Below are positions 1 through 10,811 of a DNA stretch of 64,000 nt, piece after piece. The DNA is from Paraphysoderma sedebokerense. Taxonomy: Eukaryota > Blastocladiomycota > Physodermatomycetes > Physodermatales > Physodermataceae. A program made the position numbers and the translations under genes. The stretch lies in NCBI GenBank assembly GCA_025602915.1, contig JAHLJZ010000079.1:44973-108972 (forward strand), given 5' to 3'. The notes beneath the pieces were generated by a model. It searched no databases, was not told where the DNA came from, and saw nothing but the letters and a program-made list of their open reading frames with translations. How positions within the stretch are numbered: position 1 is the stretch's first letter; each line of letters starts with the position of its first letter.

Positions 1-695
1 ATACCCACCGTTACGTTTTGCTCTGATCCGACACTCGATTCGTCATTACGAGAATCAGAGTTTAAAATAGACCCAACAAGTTGCCCTCGTTTACCGAATT
101 GAATAACGTTCTCTACGATCCCTCGAATATGTCTCCTCGAGTTCCCCGTTACAATGATAAAGTAATCTGCAAATGTACAAGTCTCAGAAACATCGAGTAC
201 TTTTATTTCTTTTCCATGCGAATCATACAAAATATGACAAAGTGTTTCGATTGGAGGGTACGACGAAAGCTCGAAATGAGGGGGGAGTGTAAGTGACGAT
301 TGAAATGATAGTTGCGTGGTGGTTGAAGCGGATTGTGATAGAGATGAAGAATCATTCGAAGGAGTGGTAAACCAGGAGATGTCGTGGGTTTCGTCGAGTT
401 CTGAAGCTGGGTTGGAAGGTTCGGAAGTCGAGGTCGATGTGGTAGAAGTGAACTTGGCTTGATTGTATATCGATAGAGACGAGAAAGGAGATATTGTGTG
501 TTTTGATAACTGCGACGACGATAATGATGAACTTGGATTGGGACATTTAACTGAGTTGAATCGGATAGTGTGAAGCTTTGTCTGGCTGTATTGACGTGAG
601 TAGAAACGATGACTTGAGATGATACATCGTCGACAGGTAGGCAACCGGCGAGCAAACTGGACTATGTTTCGGGAAAATGGGTGCAATGAATTCAT
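1..695 (-). CDS. RsfS/MALSU1-family mitochondrial ribosome silencing factor, 3' end cut by window
   Basis: The reading frame runs unbroken from ATG at 695 to the window edge (231 codons) with no stop, so the gene is truncated. The start MNSLHPFSRN is followed by an Arg/Ser/Tyr-rich stretch without acidic residues, as in a mitochondrial presequence. A Ser/Thr-rich linker of about 90 residues leads to the conserved core at 1-240, with VLDVSETCTFADYFIVTGNS then RRHIRGIVENVI. That is the signature of the RsfS/DUF143 fold (bacterial RsfS, animal MALSU1, N-terminus of fungal Atp25). Known members bind uL14 on the large subunit and block joining; here that would be the mitoribosome. A fused Atp25 C-terminal part cannot be excluded, because the end is missing. 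The long linker between presequence and core is unusual. Confidence 0.8.
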   Translation of the reverse strand, partial: MNSLHPFSRNIVQFARRLPTCRRCIISSHRFYSRQYSQTKLHTIRFNSVKCPNPSSSLSSSQLSKHTISPFSSLSIYNQAKFTSTTSTSTSEPSNPASELDETHDISWFTTPSNDSSSLSQSASTTTQLSFQSSLTLPPHFELSSYPPIETLCHILYDSHGKEIKVLDVSETCTFADYFIIVTGNSRRHIRGIVENVIQFGKRGQLVGSILNSDSRNDESSVGSEQNVTVG

Positions 696-1191
696 ACTTA
701 AATCGATTATAAGATATACCAGCTTGTGATTCCTTCCGAGTGCCCTTATCTCCCTGAAGTAGCAGCGTTCTACCTTGTTTCCTGTCACGCGATTGATCTC
801 CTTGGATACATGCGCGCTTGCATCAGTCGCGTCAATTTAGTTTTATTTTCGGAAGCTATATACAAAAATCATATCTTCTATTTACATATAAAAAGTCCAT
901 TCAAAAGAAGCACCAACGCAACTTCTTAATTGAATTAGTTGGCAGTGTTTTTTCACTAGAAAGAGTTGATCGTAAAGTGTTCTAAATTAAAGTAACATGA
1001 TAAAAATGATGGGAATGACCATTGTAAATCGTAATAGCTCTCTCCAAATGAAAGATGTCAAATGAGTTAACAACGAGAATCGAGTTGAGATTGAAGAACT
1101 TCGAGAGGTAAGGATGATATAGACAACAATGACCGGTATGCCGGGAAGTGAATGTCGGTTTTGTAATTAATCGGTTCGACGGATATGTTAT
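696..1191. other. Intergenic: 5' flank of the RsfS gene and 3' flank of the next gene
   Basis: This stretch lies between two genes on the minus strand. Only short, unconvincing frames are seen. It should hold the promoter of the RsfS-like gene and the 3' UTR of the gene ending at 1192. Confidence 0.4.
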
Positions 1192-2553
1192 TTAGCAACT
1201 TTTGCGACTTGGATGTCCTTTTAACTTTTCAATAAAATCAATGGCACCTCTACTTGTGCTTTTACCGCGACCCTTTGCAGATGTAGTATGCTTAGCGTCA
1301 ATCTCTATACCCCAACTTTTTTGACGTTGTCGACCACGTTCTTTTGCGAGATCTCTTTCTTCCCACTCTGATCTCTGTGCCTGCCACTTTCTACTACAAT
1401 TTTCATCGGCATACGGGATCCACGGAACATTCTTACCCGCAATCCCGTCGTCGCAGATATCAAGCACTTCTAACGGTTCTCCAGTTCGAGGATTAATAGT
1501 TGGGCGAGTCACCATTTCGTTAGTGGTAGCTGTAGAATATTGAATCTGATTTGAATCGTGCATGGACATCGATGCACCTCCTTCTTTCTTTCTCGGTGTT
1601 GAACTCGTGGTGGTCGTGGAAGGGTCGGGATGTGTGATCAGGGAAGACTGACAAGACGCTGGCGAAGGGGGATATTTAAGGGATTGAGAGCTGTTTGGTG
1701 TGCCGGATTGTTTTTTGAATGGGCTCGGTTCAGGTCCTTTCGCCTTGATAGTCTCCTCGTAAACTTTTTGATTGTCCATCACAGAAAATGGTTTTCTAAC
1801 CCTCGATTGGACCAGGTAGAGTTCAACATTGCGGCTAACGACGGCAATTTTGCTGGGCACATTGGTTGATTCTGGAGGAGGATTATTTTCTTGATTTTCG
1901 ACCTTAAAAGAGTTGTTGTGACGGGAGTCTTCGACTAAACGATGGGGTCAATATACCTATACAATTGCGTCTTGATGTTCAAAACTTTTCAAACCTGATG
2001 TCACATATTCGTGAAACAGACCGGTAGAACGCTTGCTCTTGCTGGTGGAGCTAAAGATATTCGGAGACGTCGAACGGGTAGTACTTCGAGGTGGTCGTCT
2101 CGTAGGAGTTGCTTGAGACCGATTTGGACAGCTTTCTGGAATGACTCTTTTCTTTTTTGCTCCACCATCCGACGATTTCCTCGCCAATTGAGACTTCCCA
2201 GAATTTCTAGATGACGGATGATTCGAAGCGAGTTCTACCTTCCCTGAACGTTTACTTTTTAACGTTGGGTCTTCCAGAACCTTGAAATACGCCGTGAGGT
2301 TTCTACGTGCTCTTCCCAGACCATGTCCTACGTTACCATCAGCATCTTGCTTCTTTATACTACTATAAATCCGCATGCTTCCCAAAAGGGTCGAAGGAGA
2401 AGGTGAAACGATTGAGGTGTGCAAGTGTGAAGTCATTGTGGTATCTCGATTGGGTGTTTCTGAAGTGAAGTCGAGTCGAGGAGGCATCGACGGCATGAAT
2501 TGAGGAGCAGGTCGGCCGGCAGCAGGTTGAAGCGCCAGACTTTTCGCTGACAT
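1192..2553 (-). CDS. Unrecognised basic, Ser/Pro-rich protein, two exons
   Basis: I do not recognise this protein. Two minus-strand open frames join across a 60-nt intron (1935-1994; donor GTTTGA, TTGAC branch-like site, acceptor TTTAG). The phases match: exon 1 at 1995-2553 ends with one extra base and exon 2 at 1192-1934 supplies two, giving 433 residues. The start MSAKSLAL was chosen because the upstream extension looks like untranslated sequence. The N-terminal half is rich in Lys/Arg/Ser/Pro. The C-terminal part has a Trp-containing charged segment (KWQAQRSEWEERDLAKERGR) resembling a helix or coil, then a basic tail ending SRKSC. No membrane segment or signal peptide is seen. It may be nuclear, by composition only. 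If the intron call is wrong there are two separate genes here. Confidence 0.55.
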
Positions 2554-2717
2554 CTCAGCAATGTATGAATGAAAGTGAATATAGCTGATGTACAATATGT
2601 ACAGAACGAAAAGGGAGCCAAGGCAGAAGTATGGCGCATGATCGCGTGGCATTCAGTTGGCAGAGGGTCTGTAAGTATTCAAAATATCAAAATAAATTTA
2701 TTCCGTATTCACACAAT

Positions 2718-5700
2718 TTATGCATTTTTTTCAAAATTTCTTCGTTTCTTGCCGCTTTCAGACGTTTTCCCACTTTTTATATCACTATCTCCATCCTTGG
2801 AAACCTGTTTCACAAATTTCACCGGTTCTATGATCGCACCCAGTTTAGTCGACACTTTAGGTTTAATGTGCTTCTGATAAATAGATGCTGTATTCCATTC
2901 TTTTCCGACAGGTTGAGCAATTGCAAGTTCGTACTGTTGCCGGTTTTCAAAAGGATGGGGAACATCAGGAACAAGATACTTCGAAACCTATAAGTGAAGC
3001 ACGATAGATAATTATAAGTTGACGAGGGTCACTGTTACAATCAAAAGAATGTACTTTACCTTTTTAACCCGTTTCTCGTTGATTATGACATGTTTTAATT
3101 TCGCATCCTTACGTTTATTCACTTCGACGCCATCACCAGGCTTGGCCTTTTTTATTATTTTTTTCGTCGTTGTTTTCTTGACTCCACTACCGGCCCAAGA
3201 TCCCTGATTGTTAAAGTTCAGTCAGCTCAATTATAACCATGATTTGGAATAAAAAACGAAGCTGCGTACCCAGCCTGGTAAAGTGAGATCAATATCCTTC
3301 GGCTTATCTTCCTCCATAATCTGATTCTTCTCGTCCTCGAATTCTTCAATAACGTCATCATTGGCAAAAGCGGCTTTCACCAAATCTTGCTGCGAAGCAT
3401 TAATGCTTAATGCTTTACTATTCTTGGCGGAAGATTTCGCATTCGTTGAGTCTGATATTGGTTTCATGTCGTAACCCGCGTCTTTGTCAGAATCGGATGA
3501 ATCATCGTCCGAATGACCGTTGTCTACAGAATATGTCGTTAATACAGTCTCACTTGTTAAGGATACGAAACGAATGCGATCCTAACCAGCTCTAACTGTA
3601 TCCGTGACGTCGTCGATCTTTTCAACTGAAGCCTCTTCTTGATGTATTCGATTAATAGATTGCTTTAGTTTACTTAGAGATTTTTCCGCCATTTTATGTC
3701 CTCTTGTACTCTTGATATCCATGGTGTACGCGGCCGATTTAGGTTTCACCACATCTGCTGATTCAGATATCCAAGGATTGGCATCACCGAAAGATGCATC
3801 TTCGTCTCCACTCGGGCTAGTGTCCCCTTCCTCCACAGCGAAATTTGTATTAAGCGAATTGCTTTGGTTTTGAACATCGAGCGCGGTATTAGATCCGGAA
3901 GAAGAAGGAAGTTGGGACGACTCGGGACCCCATGGGTTCTCAACCTCAAATGTGACATTGGCAGTCGAACGATTCGTCGACTTTGGTTTCGCCATAGATT
4001 TAACGTTTACTTTTTGTTCGTTTAGAGAATGTGATTGAGCGGAATCCATCCTTCCGGACGTGGCCACGGACAGTTTTTCGCTGGATATGTCAATTGAGAG
4101 TGGGCCAGAAAGTTCTGTCGTGTGAGCAGCTGATAGGGAAACCTGCGATATTGATATTGAAAGCGTGAGTTCCTGCTTGCTACCTGTATACAGCAAACCG
4201 AAAAATAGTACCTGGTGTAACTGCTCCCCGACTACGCCACTAATATCATTATCATCCTGCTCAAATTCGTCACTGCGCAACGTTGTTCTACCTACAACGA
4301 GTCTACCAGCGTTTCCGCTCTTCTTTTGGATAAGCGAGGGAGCCGCGACAGCACTGTCGCGTTCATCCGACATTGTATCCTCTCCTAAATTGTCCGTTTC
4401 CAACTGCATCTTCATTTCTTCCAACATCACTTTTGCTTGTTCGCGTTCCGCAGTCATGGCTCTTTGCATGAATTTCATTGCAAATACGCCTTTTGTAGGC
4501 ATCTCCATCTGATCATTTTGAAACGACTTCTCGACTTGTGCGAGCTCACGTTTGGTTGATTGAACAGTGTCGTCACCAACATCATCAACATCCTCGTCAT
4601 CTGAAGATCCGGATTCAATTCCTTCGATCTTTTTGGTGAGTGATTCGTGTTTCGCGAGCTGTTCAATAATGGCTTGGCGAGTTCCTTCGTCTGCATTTTT
4701 ACCGCGACCAAGCATGAACTTGGCCCATTTCCCAGTATTCTTATGTCGGAGAGTAACACGTTCCTTCAAGTCAAGAAAATAATATAAGCATTCAGTGGAG
4801 GAACAACAGAGAAAGCCGAATATCACTTCATACCTTCGCTCTTTCTAGTTCAATCTTTAATTGTTCTTCTCTGGCAAGCTCTGGATCTAGTTCTTTCAAT
4901 TCCTCTAGCGACAATTCAGATTGTGCTTTCTGTCGCTCCTTCTCCTTCTTCAAAATTTTACGGTACCTAAACGCAGAATTTCAGTTTAAAAATTTACTCG
5001 GTATGGGAAGTCAAATCAAATGCCACTTACGCTTTGCTTTTTATCTTTGACATTCTTTTCAATTTCAGCTCTTCCCTAAAGGCAAGCTCTCGCATCAATC
5101 TCAATTCTTTCCTCCGTTCTTCTACTTCTTCGACGGATAACTGATTCATTGCCAATTCTTCCTGTTCCTGCAGTTTCTTTTCGTCTTTCATACCGGTAGA
5201 CTGCAGAAGATTTTCGATTTCTTGCTCAAGGGAAGTCTCGGGCTAACAAACATGAATATTAGTTTTCAACTCTGACACATTATATAGAAGAGTACTTACC
5301 GAAAATTGGCTGACGAAACTGGCGTTAGAATCGTGGCCCCGACCAGTGTGTGCGATCGGAAACGATAGATTTTCAGCCTATCCAGACATTAAAATTAGAT
5401 TATCTGTGGATCCACCGGGATCAATTGTAGTAGAATTATACCTCACGATTCTTTTTCACAATAGCTTGCCACTTGTCTAATTCCTCTTTCGATTGGTCGT
5501 AAGCTACTGTTCGATTCAATCGATCTTGTATTCGTTTTGGCAAAGGTGCATCGAGAACTTTGCTTTCTTCCGTATCCTTCTTTAATGACTGAACCTGTTT
5601 CTTTAATTGATCGGAACTAGAGTTACCACCCGCCACATCAATAAGATCGAACAAATCCAGTTTCTTTTTCTTATTAAGGCCTTGTCGCAGAGGTAAATTG

Positions 5701-6467
5701 AATTCGGATTCATCATATGCTTCATTCGTCTCTTCCAACTTCTTTCGTTTCTTGTTCGCTTGTTGCCCCTTAGTAGCAAAGGTATCTATAACCTTATCCA
5801 AAGAAGTGCGGGACTCTTCATTTGACATTTCCTCATCGTCGTCGCTACTGAAGGCAGGTTCATCATATGATTCCTCTTCTTCAGCCGAGAATGACTCTTC
5901 TTCCATGGGACGATTCGGCAACTTGGATGCCTTGCTTTGAATCTTGTCCACTGACGTTCCCGACATCAACATCTCAGATAAATCTATCATATCGTCATCT
6001 TCGACTTCACTCTGCTGTTCATCCGGAAGGCTATCCAGATCAAAATTTTCAATTTTTTCTTCGTCCTTTGTGCGCTCTACTGCTTCATTCTATATGGAGG
6101 AACGTGACGGATACATGTGAGTGGTAGAAGTAATAGGATTAACTAACATATGGATACAGACTTTATTCCCCGAATAGAACTTGTAAGAAGAAAACAGTTC
6201 CTCATCTTCAGAATTAAATGCCATTTCTTCGTCAATCTCTTCGTCATCCTCAGGATCGATTTCATTCAACTTGTACTCATAATTCTCCACCGAATCGTAG
6301 CGATCGGGATCGTCGTCTGAAGATTCATCTTCCTTCACCGAGAATACGTTGAGAATTTTCTTGTTCAACTTCTTAGCAGAAGGGGTTCGCTTCTTGACAG
6401 ATTTTTGGGATTGGGATGCATTATTCGAACCTTTAGAAGCTCGTTTAGATAATTTTCTTGGAGCCAT
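2718..6467 (-). CDS. UTP14: Utp14, U3 snoRNP / small-subunit processome component
   Basis: Multi-exon gene (about eight exons). The N-terminus MAPRKLSKRASK is very basic, followed by long acidic runs (6,350-6,180 and 5,990-5,800) typical of Utp14. Diagnostic blocks are PLPKRIQDRLNRTVAYD, KNREAENLSFPI-like sequence across the next intron, VTLRHKNTGKWAKFMLGRGK at about 4,680-4,770, and the hallmark PGWGSWAG near the C-terminus, created by joining exons at TGG|GGA (3,209-3,275). The protein ends with a basic tail and TAA at 2718. Known Utp14 binds the DEAH helicase Dhr1 and activates it during 18S rRNA maturation in the nucleolus. It is divergent from the sterol acyltransferase gene with about 250 bp between start codons. 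The exact first intron is ambiguous (donor GTCTGT or GTATCC). Confidence 0.92.
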
Positions 6468-6718
6468 GACAAGACTATGTCAATGATAAGAGTTCGCATA
6501 AATTGCTGTCACGAATTGGTGTTGTTTACGTGCGCTCACGTGAATGTTGCCGTCCGGTTGTCCCCGAAATTAAGCTCGAGGTACTTTAATGTTGATTTCA
6601 TTACTGATACACATCTCGACAAACTATCGCTATACATAACCCACACTAACTGTAATCAATTATGGGTGTCCCAAGTCCAGTTAGTTGATAATTTCAAGTT
6701 ATATGCTCTGATAATGCA
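6468..6718. promoter_or_regulatory. Shared divergent promoter, UTP14 / sterol acyltransferase
   Basis: A 251-bp gap between the start codons of divergent genes must hold both promoters. A CACGTG box lies at about 6,537-6,542. No clear TATA box was identified. Confidence 0.5.
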
Positions 6719-8748
6719 ATGCCCCTTGTACTTACATTTGACCCACAGCCACCGTCTCATTCTCGTTCTCATTCTCGGTCCGACACCAAAAGCAATTCAT
6801 CCGCTAACTCATCTCCAGAAAATGGGAGACGCTTATCATCCTTAAAACGAAAAGGAAGCCCATTCGTTGCCAGTGGGTATCACCTTTTCTGCCGCAATGT
6901 CGGCCACAGCAAATGTTAAAGAGCTAATCTTCTGTGCGCGTTTCCTGCGTAGGGTCCTCTAAACTGGATTTGGAAAGGTTAGAGAAAGACCAACATGAGT
7001 TTAGAGGGTAATATGAACTGAATTTGTACCATTAATCTGTCAGAATTTTAACACTGAAGCGTTTTCGCTAGCTTTTTCGTGTTATTTTGGATGGCTATGT
7101 CGATATATGTCATTCTTACCTTTGTCCGAAATTACGAAAATCATGGTGTCTTATTCGGGAGTCGATTATTCAAAATATTTAGCGCAGATGGACTCGTCCT
7201 CATCATAACAGATTTCGTCATGATCTTGTCGACCTTTTCGTCATTCTTCATTCACAAATTGATTGTGTGGAGAGTGTTCCGCAGAAAATATATAGGTCGC
7301 GCATTGCAGCATCTTTCGCAGACCTTATTTCTTGGAGTATTTCTGTCATGGATTTACCATCGAGATTTTAAATGGGTTCAGACTGGATTTTTGACTTTAC
7401 ATACTATGACAATGTTGATGAAGGTGAGTGATAGTTGCATTCCACTGCAATCCTAGACCTGTACTGACAGGTACATGAATAGATGCATAGCTACAGTGAA
7501 TACAATGGCGAGTTGTCGGAAAAGCTCCGAGAAGTGGAACAACTTAAACTGCGAGAAGCGCAATTACTTAAGAAAGACGAAGTCGATGGAGACGACCAAG
7601 AGCTGATTCAAGTCCACATGCTGATCGAAGAGCTGGAAGCCGACTTAAAGCCCCTAAAAGTACGATACCCAGAGAATGTCACATTCATGAATTTTGTAGA
7701 TTATTTGTTGTGTCCGACATTGGTATATGAATTGGAGTATCCTAGGACAGAAAAGTGTGTACAGCCCTCCAACTCATAATGAGTAGTTGCTAACTTTTTG
7801 CATTATAGTATCCGTATACCTTATGTGGTTGAGAAATCTTTGGCAACATTAGGCACTTTCGGGTTGATGTACATTACTGTTGAACATTATATAATTCCGG
7901 TTAGTATCTCTCTCAGTTATTTTCCAGAATGGCCTAATCATTTAATACTGTTACTTTGCCAGGTCATGATGAACATGAAGAACATATCTTTCATTTCGTG
8001 TTTATTGCAGTTGTTATTTCCATTTATGGTGTGCTACTTGATGGTGTTCTATATAATTTTCGAATGTATTGCGAACGCTTTTGCTGAATTGAGTCGGTAT
8101 GTCATTGATAGATGATGGAAATGTAGTACACTCACCATCTAGCTAATAACGATGTTCTAGTTTCGCGGATCGAGAATTTTATAGCGACTGGTGGAATTCT
8201 TCTTCATTCGATCAATTCGGTAATCCATACAGGCCAACTTTTCACATTCTCACAACTTCGAATCATTTTCTGACACCTCCTTCTTTCCACTTATTATATT
8301 ACTTTGCGTCAACAGCTCGAAAATGGAACAAGCCCGTTCATGAATTCCTCCTTCGTCACATCTATTTGGAATCCATTAACACATATAAACTTTCCAAACA
8401 AAACGCCACGTTCGTAACTTTCTTCATGAGTAGTTGCCTGCACGAACTAGCGATGATGATGGTTGCAAGAAGAATGAGATTTTATTTATTTGTACTGCAA
8501 ATGCTACAGGTACTTTTATCTTGACATGTTCATCGGTACAAGATTTGCTTAATGCTGACTAATTTCATCTCGAAATATCCTAGATTCCACTGATATGGGT
8601 ACAGCAACCATTTCGCTGTTTTGGGAGATTCATTATTTTGGTCTAACAAGTGGCGTTTCTGTAGATGGGAAGACATCCATGGGTCCGCAAGAGACCAGTT
8701 CTCGGCAACGCGTTCTTTTGGGTATATTTCTTGTCATTCGGCTGTTAA
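6719..8748 (+). CDS. Are1/Are2-type sterol O-acyltransferase (MBOAT)
   Basis: An ER membrane enzyme making sterol esters from acyl-CoA. Exons join in phase: a Ser/Arg-rich cytosolic N-terminus, then GFFVLFWMAM opening the first membrane span, several further hydrophobic segments, PENVTFMNFVDYLLCPTLVY, and the family signature FYSDWWN at about 8,178. WNKPVHEFLLRHIY and the catalytic-His segment SSCLHELAM follow. The last exon is reached through an intron with donor GTACAG, TCTAAC branch and CTGTAG acceptor (8,600-8,667). It adds RPVLGNAFFWVYFL and stop TAA. The join PLIW|MGRHPWVRKRP matches the family end, whereas reading through the intron would stop early. DGAT1 shares FYxDWWN, but the C-terminal half reads much more like yeast Are2. 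A charged coiled region (7,500-7,660) precedes the core. Confidence 0.9.
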
Positions 8749-9307
8749 TGCAACTTATCTCATTTCTAATGCTACTTCTCGCTTCGCAAATATTAGTTCT
8801 CAATGTTTTGTGGTCCTCCTTTGTTAGCGGCATGCTACATCCGGGAACATGTGTTGCATGACTCATAAATTGCTGCCAGTTGTGGCAGATCCTTGTGTCG
8901 CTTATTTGATTTCCCCACCACATGTTTGCTTATCATCGAAGCACTGACACTTTCTAGTTGAAACAGCAATTGTAAATTGATGAAATAAAGAACTTAAGTA
9001 ATCTTATATGGGTTTCAATCGTAAACACTTCTCAGCGCAGTAGCCGTCTCGATGGCACTTGTTGACAATTTGTATTAACAATTGGAATCGATTTAGCATA
9101 TTTACTGGTTATGTCAGTTGAATGATTCGGCCCAGTTTACCCAGCCAGTCGATTTATATCAGTAAAATGTCCAGCGTGGCAACCCGCACGTGTTGAAGTC
9201 ACCATGGCAACATCACCCTTTTTTTGTTCAACGGTTCCTATTGCTTTTCTCTCTCTCTTTTGACGTACAGATTTCCCCTTAATTCTAAAAAGTCAAATAA
9301 TCAGTCA
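8749..9307. other. Intergenic between sterol acyltransferase and RPS13
   Basis: The 3' flank of the acyltransferase gene and the promoter of RPS13. A CACGTG box occurs near 9,187. No gene or RNA was recognised. Confidence 0.4.
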
Positions 9308-9400
9308 GTAAGTCTATTATTTCTATTTATTAGTTACCGTAGACTCGCCAGGCGTTTTTGACTAAGTCTTCGACTTTGTTTTTTTTTTGTGCCCCTACAG
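9308..9400 (+). other. Probable 5' UTR intron of RPS13
   Basis: A GTAAGT donor at 9308, a TTGACTAAG branch-like site, and a long T tract ending in CCCCTACAG at 9400, two bases before the ATG. Introns in ribosomal-protein leaders are common in fungi. It rests on splice signals alone. Confidence 0.5.
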
Positions 9401-9402
9401 AC

Positions 9403-10305
9403 ATGGGTCGTATGCATGCTCCCGGTAAAGGTATTGCCTCCTCGGCTTTGCCATATCGTCGCACTCCTCCTTCATGGTGCAAAGTCAGCCCTGCCGAAGT
9501 TTCTGAACTCATCTGCAAGTTCGCCAAAAAGGGTATGACCCCTTCGCAAATCGGTGTTCTTTTGAGAGATTCCCACGGTGTCCCTCAAGTTAAGAACATC
9601 ACCGGTAACAAGGTCCTCCGTATCTTGAAGGCTAACGGTATGTTGGTTGATTTCGTTTTTTTTTTTGCTATTTGTCCGCTTGATCCTGAGTTGGACTGGA
9701 CTGTCTTTTGGATGATGATTCTTAAAGAATTTGGTCCGTGTTTATGAGTGGGCTTAAGACCCCCACAAAGGAATAGATTAATTCTTCCTGATACAAAAGA
9801 ACATACTTATCGATTAGTCAGTTTTCAGCTAAGAGAAATTGAAAACTAACTAGTTGCTTCAATTTCTTTCAGGTCTTGGCCCTGAAATCCCCGAAGATTT
9901 GTACCACCTCATCAAGAAGGCTGTTGCCGTCAGAAAGCACATGGAACGCAACCGTAAGGATTGTGATGCCAAATTCCGTCTTATTTTGATCGAATCCAGA
10001 ATCCACCGTCTTGCCCGTTACTACAAGGCTGCTGGTCAACTCCCACCTAACTGGAAATAGTATCCTTTTTGTTGCTTAATTCTTTGATTATAATTTCAAT
10101 TTAAACCGTAATTAAGACAGTATTTGGGTGATCATCAGAGGAGTTCCTTATCCTAGTGTATCTAGGAGGACTTTTACTGGCGCTCTATATTCGTCGTTCC
10201 TTAACCTTTTTCCCCCTTCTTTTGCGTTTTCTGCGTTTCCTCTCTTAATTGTGATTTTAATCCAACAGCGAATCAAGCAGCGCTTCCGCCCTCGTGTCTA
10301 TGTAG
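9403..10305 (+). CDS. RPS13: 40S ribosomal protein S13 (uS15)
   Basis: Three coding exons, 9403-9637, 9873-10059 and 10269-10305, give 152 residues, the usual size. The N-terminus [20 protein letters not shown] and blocks [34 protein letters not shown] and [10 protein letters not shown] are diagnostic. Exon 2 seems to end with NWK then TAG, but that TAG is not a stop: TA belongs to a Tyr codon and G starts the donor GTATCC. The last exon completes Y and adds [11 protein letters not shown], matching the conserved tail of uS15. Phases are 1, 2, 0. The protein sits in the small-subunit body and contacts 18S rRNA and bridge regions. The first coding intron carries a probable C/D snoRNA. Confidence 0.97.
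9704..9800 (+). ncRNA. Probable intronic C/D box snoRNA inside RPS13
   Basis: Within the first coding intron (9638-9872): a C box ATGATGA at 9712-9718 and a D box CTGA at 9788-9791, closed by a perfect 7-bp terminal stem TCTTTTG (9704-9710) with CAAAAGA (9794-9800). Size (97 nt), spacing and position inside an intron of a ribosomal-protein gene fit the class. Animal RPS13 introns host U14, but the conserved U14 18S-pairing block is not seen, so this is a different guide or an unassigned one. The candidate guide is the stretch just 5' of the D box (GATTAATTCTTC); its target was not identified. C' and D' boxes are unclear. Confidence 0.6.
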
Positions 10306-10811
10306 AAGACTTCTTAATGATAATACATGCGATCCTCAATGGTTTGTTCCCCTTGTTTCTTGGATCATGTATTCTAGACTTTGCCTGACATTTCTGGACT
10401 CCAGTAGTTGTTCTGTTCCCTGTTTCCTTCCGTCTGGTGCCGTGTTTAGACATTGTACGAAAGGGAAGGAGTGTATGAGCAATAATAAAACGTTATATTT
10501 TGAGTGTGACAAGAATGAGGTGGCCGTGAGCTGATTCGAATGAGGCGACAATTTGTGCGACCACCACAGAGGCCCCACTCCAAGAGGGAACGAGGAGGAA
10601 CAAGGGATGGGCCGCGTGTGCGCGCGTCTGAAGCAAGGGTCATGTGCCCGGCGGCTGACTCTGACTCCCTCGCCGCAAGCGTCTTACCACTTTGGGAAAT
10701 TACAGACCCCACCTCCCCTTTATTAATTTCCCTTTTGTCTGCCTGTTGTTGCTTTTCTCGGGTCCCTTTGCCTTCTGCTCTCCACTCTTCTCCCTTCTTT
10801 CTCCGCAATCG
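10306..10811. other. Intergenic between RPS13 and the CCCH-W2 gene
   Basis: 3' flank of RPS13 and promoter/leader of the next gene. Long C/T tracts at 10,700-10,810 look like leader sequence. No other gene was recognised. Confidence 0.4.

Noticed and set aside
203-655. 150-codon minus-strand frame over the RsfS gene
   Set aside because: Another minus frame carries the presequence, Ser-rich linker and RsfS core without a stop; this frame is a shadow.
9330-9527. Minus-strand frame over RPS13
   Set aside because: Antisense to the conserved uS15 coding exon; no independent support.
9704-9800. Calling the RPS13 intronic RNA U14
   Set aside because: The host gene fits, but the conserved U14 block pairing with 18S rRNA is not present.
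10446-10808. 120-codon minus frame with Lys/Glu/Arg text
   Set aside because: Antisense to a C/T-rich leader region; composition reflects the purine tract.
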